Source: Hydrogenophilales bacterium (GTDB taxonomy: Bacteria > Pseudomonadota > Gammaproteobacteria > Burkholderiales > Thiobacillaceae). From it: 32,545 nucleotides of DNA. The position numbers were made by a program, and so were the translations under genes. Numbering within the stretch: the first letter of the stretch is position 1; every line of letters begins with the position of its first letter. The notes beneath the pieces are model-generated. The model was not told where the DNA came from and ran no database searches. It was given only the letters and a program-made list of their open reading frames with translations. Shown here piece by piece: positions 26,063-32,545 of the stretch. The stretch lies in NCBI GenBank assembly GCA_024636775.1, contig JAGXGP010000077.1, positions 1 through 32,545 of the forward strand. The letters are read 5' to 3'.

Positions 26063-28519
26063 ATGGATATGAGTGAACCCATGGACAAAGGTCCGAAGAT
26101 GAAACTGGTGATGGTGGGCAATGGCATGGCCGGTGTGCGCACGCTGGAAGAATTGTTGAAGCTGGCCCCCGATCTCTACGACATAACCGTGTTCGGTGCC
26201 GAGCCGCATCCCAACTACAACCGCATTCTTTTGTCGCCGGTGCTGGCGGGCGAGCAGACGGTGAACGACATCGTGCTGAACCCGCTCGACTGGTATAGCG
26301 ATAACCATATCACCCTGCATGTGGGCAAGAAGGTGGTCAAGATTGACCGCAACGCGCGTGCAGTCGAGACCGAAGATGGTACTTCCGCCGAATACGATCG
26401 CCTGCTGCTGGCCACGGGTTCCAATCCTTTCATCTTGCCGGTGCCCGGTTCCGATCTTGAAGGCGTGATCAGCTTCCGTGACATCGCCGACGTCGACGCC
26501 ATGGTTCAGGCCTCGAGCAAGTACCGGCACGCCGTCGTCATCGGCGGCGGGCTGCTCGGCCTGGAAGCCGCCAATGGTCTGATGAAGCGCGGAATGGATG
26601 TGACTGTGGTGCACATCGGACCGTGGCTGATGGAACGTCAGCTCGACGAGCCGGCAGCGCGTCTGCTGCAAAAAAGCCTCGAAGCCAAAGGCATGAAATT
26701 CCTGCTGCAAAAGCAGACCGCAGAACTGGTAAAAGGTGCGTCGGGTCGCGTGTCTGAAATCAAGTTCAAGGATGGAGACATTGCGCCTGCCGATCTGGTG
26801 GTGATGGCGGTTGGTATTCGCCCCAACACCGAACTCGCCGAATCATCCGGCCTGCATTGCAACCGCGGCATCGTGGTCAACGACACCATGCAGACATTTG
26901 ATCCGCGCATCTATTCCATCGGCGAATGCGCGGCACACCGCGGCATCGCCTACGGTCTGGTCGCGCCGCTGTTCGAGCAAGCCAAGGTGTGCGCCAACCA
27001 TCTGGCGCATTACGGCATCGGCCGCTACGAAGGCTCGGTCACCTCGACCAAGCTCAAGGTCACCGGCATTGATTTGTTCTCTGCGGGCGATTTTGTCGGC
27101 GGCGAAGGCACCGAATCGATTCTCTATTCCGACCCCATCGGCGGCGTTTACAAAAAGCTCGTCATCAAGGACAACAAGCTGGTCGGCGGCGTGATGTACG
27201 GCGATACTGTCGACGGCAGCTGGTATTTCTCGTTGCTGCGCGACGGCAAGAACGTCAGCGAGTTGCGCGATCACTTGATGTTCGGCCAGGACCATTGCGG
27301 CAACCTGGGTCACGGTGGCATCAACAAGGCCGCCACGATGACCGACGACATGGAAGTCTGCGGTTGTAACGGCGTGTGCAAGGGCGACATCGTCAAGGCG
27401 ATTCGCGAGAAGGGCCTGTTCACATTGGAAGACGTGCGCAAGCACACCAAGGCCTCGAGCTCGTGCGGGTCGTGTACCGGCCTGGTCGAGCAGATTCTGG
27501 CCGTGACCGCCGGCGGCGATTATTCCGCCACCCCCAAAACCAAATCGATGTGCGGTTGTACCGATCACCCGCACGAAGAAGTGCGTGCGGCGATCAAGCA
27601 GAACAAGCTGCTGTCGATTCCACAGGTCATGGAATTCATGGAATGGCGTACCCCCAACGGTTGCGCAAGCTGCCGCCCGGCGCTGAACTATTACCTGCTT
27701 TCAACCTGGCCGGGTGAAGCTGAAGATGATCCACAGTCGCGTTTCATCAATGAGCGCGCGCACGCCAACATTCAGAAAGACGGAACCTATTCGGTGATCC
27801 CGCGGATGTGGGGCGGCAACACCACGCCGTCCGAACTGCGCCGCATTGCCACGGTGGCCGAGAAGTACAACATCCCGACGGTGCACGTCACCGGCGGTCA
27901 GCGCATCGACTTGCTTGGCGTAAAGAAAGAAGACCTGCCGAAAGTGTGGGCCGACCTCGACATGCCGTCTGGTCATGCCTACGGCAAGGCGTTGCGCACG
28001 GTGAAGACTTGTGTCGGTTCGGAGTGGTGTCGTTTTGGCACCCAGAATTCGACTCAAATGGGTATCGATCTGGAAAAGGCCTTTTTCAAAATGTGGGCGC
28101 CGCACAAGGTCAAGCTCGCCGTATCGGGTTGCCCGCGTAACTGCGCCGAAGTCGCGATCAAGGACGTCGGCATCATCGGTGTCGATTCCGGCTGGGAAAT
28201 TTACGTGGCTGGCAACGGTGGCATCAAGACCGAAGTTGCACAGTTTCTGGTCAAGGTGAAAACCGACCAGGAAGTGATGGAGTATTCGGGCGCATTCTTG
28301 CAGCTCTATCGTGAAGAAGCGCGCTACCTGGATCGAACGGTTCACTACGTCGAGCGCGTCGGCCTGGATTACGTGAAGAAGAAAATCCTTGATGACCACG
28401 AAGGCCGCCGCGCGTTGTACGAGCGCTTGATTTTCTCGCTGTCGGTTGAACGCGACCCGTGGGTCGAGCGTGCCAAGGAAGGCAAGCTCAAGCACGAGTT
28501 CGAAGCGCTGACTGTGTAA
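26063..28519 (+). CDS. nirB: Nitrite reductase (NADH) large subunit
   Basis: KLVMVGNGMAGVRTLEELL; two BFD-like Cys clusters; TCVGSEWCRFGTQNS and SGCPRNCAEVAIKDVGIIG siroheme/4Fe-4S motifs. Confidence 0.97.
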   Translation: MDMSEPMDKGPKMKLVMVGNGMAGVRTLEELLKLAPDLYDITVFGAEPHPNYNRILLSPVLAGEQTVNDIVLNPLDWYSDNHITLHVGKKVVKIDRNARAVETEDGTSAEYDRLLLATGSNPFILPVPGSDLEGVISFRDIADVDAMVQASSKYRHAVVIGGGLLGLEAANGLMKRGMDVTVVHIGPWLMERQLDEPAARLLQKSLEAKGMKFLLQKQTAELVKGASGRVSEIKFKDGDIAPADLVVMAVGIRPNTELAESSGLHCNRGIVVNDTMQTFDPRIYSIGECAAHRGIAYGLVAPLFEQAKVCANHLAHYGIGRYEGSVTSTKLKVTGIDLFSAGDFVGGEGTESILYSDPIGGVYKKLVIKDNKLVGGVMYGDTVDGSWYFSLLRDGKNVSELRDHLMFGQDHCGNLGHGGINKAATMTDDMEVCGCNGVCKGDIVKAIREKGLFTLEDVRKHTKASSSCGSCTGLVEQILAVTAGGDYSATPKTKSMCGCTDHPHEEVRAAIKQNKLLSIPQVMEFMEWRTPNGCASCRPALNYYLLSTWPGEAEDDPQSRFINERAHANIQKDGTYSVIPRMWGGNTTPSELRRIATVAEKYNIPTVHVTGGQRIDLLGVKKEDLPKVWADLDMPSGHAYGKALRTVKTCVGSEWCRFGTQNSTQMGIDLEKAFFKMWAPHKVKLAVSGCPRNCAEVAIKDVGIIGVDSGWEIYVAGNGGIKTEVAQFLVKVKTDQEVMEYSGAFLQLYREEARYLDRTVHYVERVGLDYVKKKILDDHEGRRALYERLIFSLSVERDPWVERAKEGKLKHEFEALTV

Positions 28520-28588
28520 AGAAGCTGCTTACCGTTGGCGTGTAGGCTCGCCGCCCACGCCATGCGAAATATTCTAAAGGACGAAACA

Positions 28589-28900
28589 ATGAGTAGTTGG
28601 TTGAAAGTATGCAGTCTTGAAGAGATTCCCCCGCTGGGAGCCCGCGTGGTGCGTCACGGCGATATCGATATCGCCGTGTTCCGCACAACCGACGATGAAG
28701 TGTTTGCAGTAAAGGATCGCTGTCCGCACAAAGGCGGTCCGTTGTCGCAGGGCATTGTTCACGGCAAAAGCGTGACCTGCCCACTCCACGGCTGGAATCT
28801 TGAACTCGCCACCGGTTGCGCAACCGCACCGGACGAAGGCTGCGCACAAAAATACGAAACCAAACTTGAGTCTGGCGTGATTCATCTGAACTTGGCTTAA
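28589..28900 (+). CDS. nirD: Nitrite reductase (NADH) small subunit, Rieske-type
   Basis: MSSWLKVCSLEEIPPLGARVV...CPHKGGPLSQGIVHGKSVTCPLHGW; start at 28589 rather than 28535. Confidence 0.95.
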   Translation: MSSWLKVCSLEEIPPLGARVVRHGDIDIAVFRTTDDEVFAVKDRCPHKGGPLSQGIVHGKSVTCPLHGWNLELATGCATAPDEGCAQKYETKLESGVIHLNLA

Positions 28901-28933
28901 ATAGAAAAATAAACTCTCTCCGAGGAATCTGTC

Positions 28934-30145
28934 ATGACACGCGACTTCTGGAAGTCGGGGCATACGCCTACGCTGCTGTCTGCTTTTTTGTATTTCGACA
29001 TCGCCTTCATGGTGTGGGTGATGTTGGGTCCGCTGGGCGTGCAGATTGCCGCCACGCTGGGGCTTACCGCCGCGCAAAAAGGCATGATGGTAGCCACACC
29101 TGTTCTGGCGGGTGCGTTGTTGCGCATCCTGATGGGCCTGCTGGTTGACCATCTCAAGCCGAAGAAAGCCGGGCTGATCGGGCAAGTCGTGGTGATGGCT
29201 GCACTGCTCTGGGCCTGGCTGTTTGGTATTCACAGTTACCGCGAAATTCTCATTCTGGGCGCAGCACTCGGCTTTGCCGGGGCGTCATTTGCCGTGGCCT
29301 TGCCGTTGGCTTCCCGCTGGTATCCCCCGCAGCATCAAGGCACGGCGTTGGGCATTGCGGGTGCGGGCAACTCGGGCACTGTGATTGCTGCCTTGCTGGC
29401 ACCAGGCCTGGCCATGGCCTATGGCTGGGGCAATGTATTCGGACTGGCACTGATCCCGGTGGGTATGGCTTTTCTGGTGTATCTGTTTTTTGCCAAGGAT
29501 GCCCCCGACTGCCCGCCACCCAAATCCTTGCACCAGTACCTGAACGTGCTGAAAGATCGTGACGCCTGGTGGTTCATGTTTTTCTATTTCGTGACATTCG
29601 GCGGCTTTGTTGGTCTGGCTTCCAGCCTGACTATTTACTTCAATGACCAGTACGGCATGACGCCCGTACACGCAGGCTATTTCACCGCAGCCTGTGTGTT
29701 CGCCGGGTCCATGGTGCGCCCCATGGGTGGCATGCTGGCCGATCGCATTGGTGGCATTCGCACTCTGTTGGTGATGTATCTGCTGGCCGGTGTGTTCCTC
29801 ATTGCCGTCAGCTTTGGTGCGGCCAGCGCATGGGTGGCGCTGACCGGATTCATGTTGGCCATGGCTAGCCTGGGTGCGGGTAACGGTGCGGTATTCCAGT
29901 TGGTGCCGCAACGCTTCCGCAAGGAAATCGGCGTCATGACCGGCATGGTCGGCATGGCGGGTGGCGTGGGTGGCTTCTATCTCGCTGCCAGCCTGGGTTA
30001 CATCAAGGGTCAAACAGGCAATTATCAAATTGGCCTGCTGATTTTTGCCGGCTTGTGCTTTGTCGCGCTGGTTGGGCTGGCCGTGGTGAAACAGCGCTGG
30101 CGTACCACCTGGGGTGCCGCCGCGATTTCCGGTGCGCGCATCTGA
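28934..30145 (+). CDS. MFS nitrate/nitrite transporter (NarK/NasA type)
   Basis: GHTPTLLSAFLYFDIAFMVWVMLGPLGVQIAATLGL; GAGNSGTVIAALLAPGLA; LGAGNGAVFQLVPQRF nitrate signature. Confidence 0.93.
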   Translation: MTRDFWKSGHTPTLLSAFLYFDIAFMVWVMLGPLGVQIAATLGLTAAQKGMMVATPVLAGALLRILMGLLVDHLKPKKAGLIGQVVVMAALLWAWLFGIHSYREILILGAALGFAGASFAVALPLASRWYPPQHQGTALGIAGAGNSGTVIAALLAPGLAMAYGWGNVFGLALIPVGMAFLVYLFFAKDAPDCPPPKSLHQYLNVLKDRDAWWFMFFYFVTFGGFVGLASSLTIYFNDQYGMTPVHAGYFTAACVFAGSMVRPMGGMLADRIGGIRTLLVMYLLAGVFLIAVSFGAASAWVALTGFMLAMASLGAGNGAVFQLVPQRFRKEIGVMTGMVGMAGGVGGFYLAASLGYIKGQTGNYQIGLLIFAGLCFVALVGLAVVKQRWRTTWGAAAISGARI

Positions 30146-30167
30146 GGATCACGTCCGAGCAGGCTTA

Positions 30168-30210
30168 GGGGTCTGATCCTGGCGCCAATACAGCGCCAGG
30201 ATCATGCCCC
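30168..30210. terminator. Long hairpin between the transporter and kinase genes
   Basis: GGGG-tct-GATCCTGGCGC-caataca-GCGCCAGGATC-atg-CCCC, abutting TATAAT at 30211. Confidence 0.5.
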
Positions 30211-30242
30211 TATAATCGCCAGACTGCACTCACCTTATCGCC

Positions 30243-31922
30243 ATGCCCCTCACTCTTGAATTTGGTTATGCCACAGCCACCGGCCCGCGCGAGCGCAACG
30301 AGGACTATGGCGGCTATGTAGAGCCCGAAGCGCAACTTGCAGCGATCAAGGGCATGCTCGCGGTGGTGGCCGACGGCGTATCCGGTGGCACCCATGGTCG
30401 CGAGGCGGCGGAGGCTTCGGTGCGTAATCTGCTCAATGATTACTACGCCACCCCCGACACCTGGGAAATTCCCCATGCACTGGGCACCGTGCTGACGGCG
30501 ATCAATCGGTGGATCCATGGACAAACGGCCTCGCGAACCGATCCCGGCGGCATGGCCACCACGCTCACCGCGCTGGTGCTGCGTGGCCGTCGTTATCATT
30601 ACGCCCATGTCGGTGATAGCCGCCTGTATCGCCTGCGCGGTGAAACCCTGGATACTCTGACCACCGACCACGTGTGGGAAACGCCGGGCATGTCGCATGT
30701 GCGGAAGCGCGCGTTGGGTCTCGACACGCACGTGTTGCCGGATTTTGGTGAAGGGGATCTGGCGGCAGGTGATGTGTTTCTGATTGTGTGCGACGGCGTG
30801 TGGGAGCCGCTCGGACAGCTGGAGTTGCATCAGTTGTTGAAACTGCACGATGCCCCGCAGCGCGCTGCAGATGCCCTGGTCGGCGCCGCGCATGCCAAGG
30901 GCGGGCAGGACAATGCCAGCGCCCTGGTGGTGCGTGTGGTGGGGGTGGGCGAAGCCGATGCACCACTCATCGAGAAGCATGACTTGCCGTTGCCGGGCAA
31001 ACTGCAACCTGGCGCCAGGCTCGACGACTTCATCATCGAAGACGTACTCCATAGCAGTCGCGATACGCTGATCTATCGTGCTCGCCATGCCGAGTCGGGG
31101 CAACGCTGGGCGCTTAAAACTTTGCAACCTGTATTACAGGGCGACGCTGACGCCGCCTGTCGGCTGCTAGCTGAAGAGTGGTTTTTAAAGCGGGTGCATT
31201 CGCATTATTTCCCCGACGTGCTGCCTTTGCCGGGACGCAATTTCCTGTACTTTGCCGTCCACTATTTCGACGGTGCGACCCTGCAGGACAAGCTCGGCAG
31301 CGGCCAGCATTTTTCTCCGGTCGAGGCCGTCACTCTCGGCATTCGTCTATTGAAAGGACTCTCTGCACTGCACCGGCTCGATATCGTTCATCGTGACCTC
31401 AAACCCGCCAACCTGCACGTCGACACCGAAGGCAAGCTACGCATTCTGGATTTGGGTGTGGCACGCTGTCCCACCCTCGATGCACGCGAAGATTTCGCCC
31501 AGCCCGGCACCCCCAGCTTCATGGCCCCCGAGCTATTCAACGGCGCCGATGCCAGCGTGCAAACCGATCTGTATGCCGTCGGCGCCACCCTCTATCATCT
31601 GCTGACGCGCAAATATCCCTACGGAGAAATCGAGCCGTTCCAACATCCGAAATTTGGCGAGCCCGTCCCCCCGGCCCGCACCCGCCCCGATCTGCCACCC
31701 TGGCTGGAAATCGTGCTGTTGAAAGCGGTTGCGCGCGAACCCGTAGACCGTTTCGAGACCGCCGAAGAAATGTTGATCGCCCTCGAACGTGGCGAAGCCA
31801 GTCCCTTGCTGCGTCGCCGTACCCCGCTCATCGAGCGTTCGCAGGCCGGTGCCTGGCCACTGGTCGCAGTCGCCTCCATTGCGCTGAATGTGCTATTGCT
31901 GTTTTTGCTGCTGGCGAGTTGA
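30243..31922 (+). CDS. Bifunctional PP2C phosphatase/Ser-Thr protein kinase with C-terminal membrane anchor
   Basis: PP2C (ERNEDYGG, VVADGVSGG, HVGDSRLYRL, VCDGVWE); kinase (ALKTL, IVHRDLKPANLHV, DLGVAR, MAPELF); terminal SIALNVLLLFLLLAS. Confidence 0.92.
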   Translation: MPLTLEFGYATATGPRERNEDYGGYVEPEAQLAAIKGMLAVVADGVSGGTHGREAAEASVRNLLNDYYATPDTWEIPHALGTVLTAINRWIHGQTASRTDPGGMATTLTALVLRGRRYHYAHVGDSRLYRLRGETLDTLTTDHVWETPGMSHVRKRALGLDTHVLPDFGEGDLAAGDVFLIVCDGVWEPLGQLELHQLLKLHDAPQRAADALVGAAHAKGGQDNASALVVRVVGVGEADAPLIEKHDLPLPGKLQPGARLDDFIIEDVLHSSRDTLIYRARHAESGQRWALKTLQPVLQGDADAACRLLAEEWFLKRVHSHYFPDVLPLPGRNFLYFAVHYFDGATLQDKLGSGQHFSPVEAVTLGIRLLKGLSALHRLDIVHRDLKPANLHVDTEGKLRILDLGVARCPTLDAREDFAQPGTPSFMAPELFNGADASVQTDLYAVGATLYHLLTRKYPYGEIEPFQHPKFGEPVPPARTRPDLPPWLEIVLLKAVAREPVDRFETAEEMLIALERGEASPLLRRRTPLIERSQAGAWPLVAVASIALNVLLLFLLLAS

Positions 31923-32392
31923 GGGTTTATTCAGGAGCTGGTTGCAACCCTGAATCAGTCGGTCGGAAAAAACCCTCGAATGGCTGGAATTCGGCCGAAG
32001 TCGACGCTCTCCTGCATCGAGGAATTGTTTGAGAATGTCCGGAATGTGGAAGCCGAATGAATTTACGCGCTCGACAAGCAAGAGGGGAAGAACATTTGAT
32101 GAACGTCTGTTCAGTATTTGATAGCTGCCATTGATTAAACGGACGCTCCCTTGATTAAAAACGCTTAGATTTTTCTAAGTAAGTTGGGAGGACTTCTTTG
32201 TAAACCAATTTACGCTTTGACCAACCAAGTCTGGCAAGTTGCCAAAACAGCACTGATATATTCGACTTTCCGGTTCAAGCCAAGATTCAACGCGTAGGTT
32301 TGGTTGTCTGCTGCGTCATAGTGAAAAAACGTGATTTGTACCCTGTAAGCGCATTCACACGATACAAAAGTAAACGGAACCAGATTCGGGAA

Positions 32393-32545
32393 ATGAACCA
32401 ATCGACGATGGAACAGACTGGTAGCGAACACCCTCCAAAAGCAATCCAGCGTGTGATCAAGGTTCGCCGCGACTACAACACATGGGTCGCCAACGAGACC
32501 ATGGAAGATTATGCGTTGCGCTTTACGCCACGCAGCTATCGGAAA
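32393..32545 (+). CDS. N-terminus of a gene running off the window, possibly an NCS1-permease-like sensor/transporter
   Basis: Open frame MNQSTMEQTGSEHPPKAIQRVIKVRRDYNTWVANETMEDYALRFTPRSYRK; resembles remembered permease-like N-termini. Confidence 0.5.
   Translation, partial: MNQSTMEQTGSEHPPKAIQRVIKVRRDYNTWVANETMEDYALRFTPRSYRK

Noticed and set aside
32232-32260. Sigma-54 promoter before the edge gene (TGGCAAGTTGCC)
   Set aside because: GG-to-GC spacing is wrong; it is a simple palindrome.

Overview
The window is a GC-rich chromosomal segment, probably betaproteobacterial judging by gene content. I see no rRNA, tRNA or CRISPR. From left to right it carries: a umuDC SOS operon (umuC cut by the window edge); a decayed duplicate of the 3' end of marC next to intact marC; a YkgJ-type Cys-cluster protein; two paralogous small membrane proteins flanking a small lipoprotein; a PAS-GGDEF-EAL protein; two secreted phosphorus-scavenging-type proteins (GDPD and a PhoX-like protein without the usual active-site cysteines); cbpA-cbpM; an orphan PD-(D/E)XK-nuclease-like gene in a compositionally distinct pocket; a BON-domain protein; an HflX-type GTPase; truncated cyclase and LysR remnants; an HDOD protein with a degenerate receiver; and a nitrate-assimilation locus (nasA, ybiB-like, nirB, nirD, narK/nasA-type transporter, PP2C-Ser/Thr kinase fusion). 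The nitrate locus has two candidate NtrC/sigma-54 control regions readable by eye. The most novel candidates are the orphan nuclease-like gene with its operator-like repeats (14.2-15.6 kb), the palindrome abutting umuD, the cysteine-less PhoX-like protein, and the membrane/lipoprotein triad. All assignments are from reading the sequence and remembered family motifs; no search was run.
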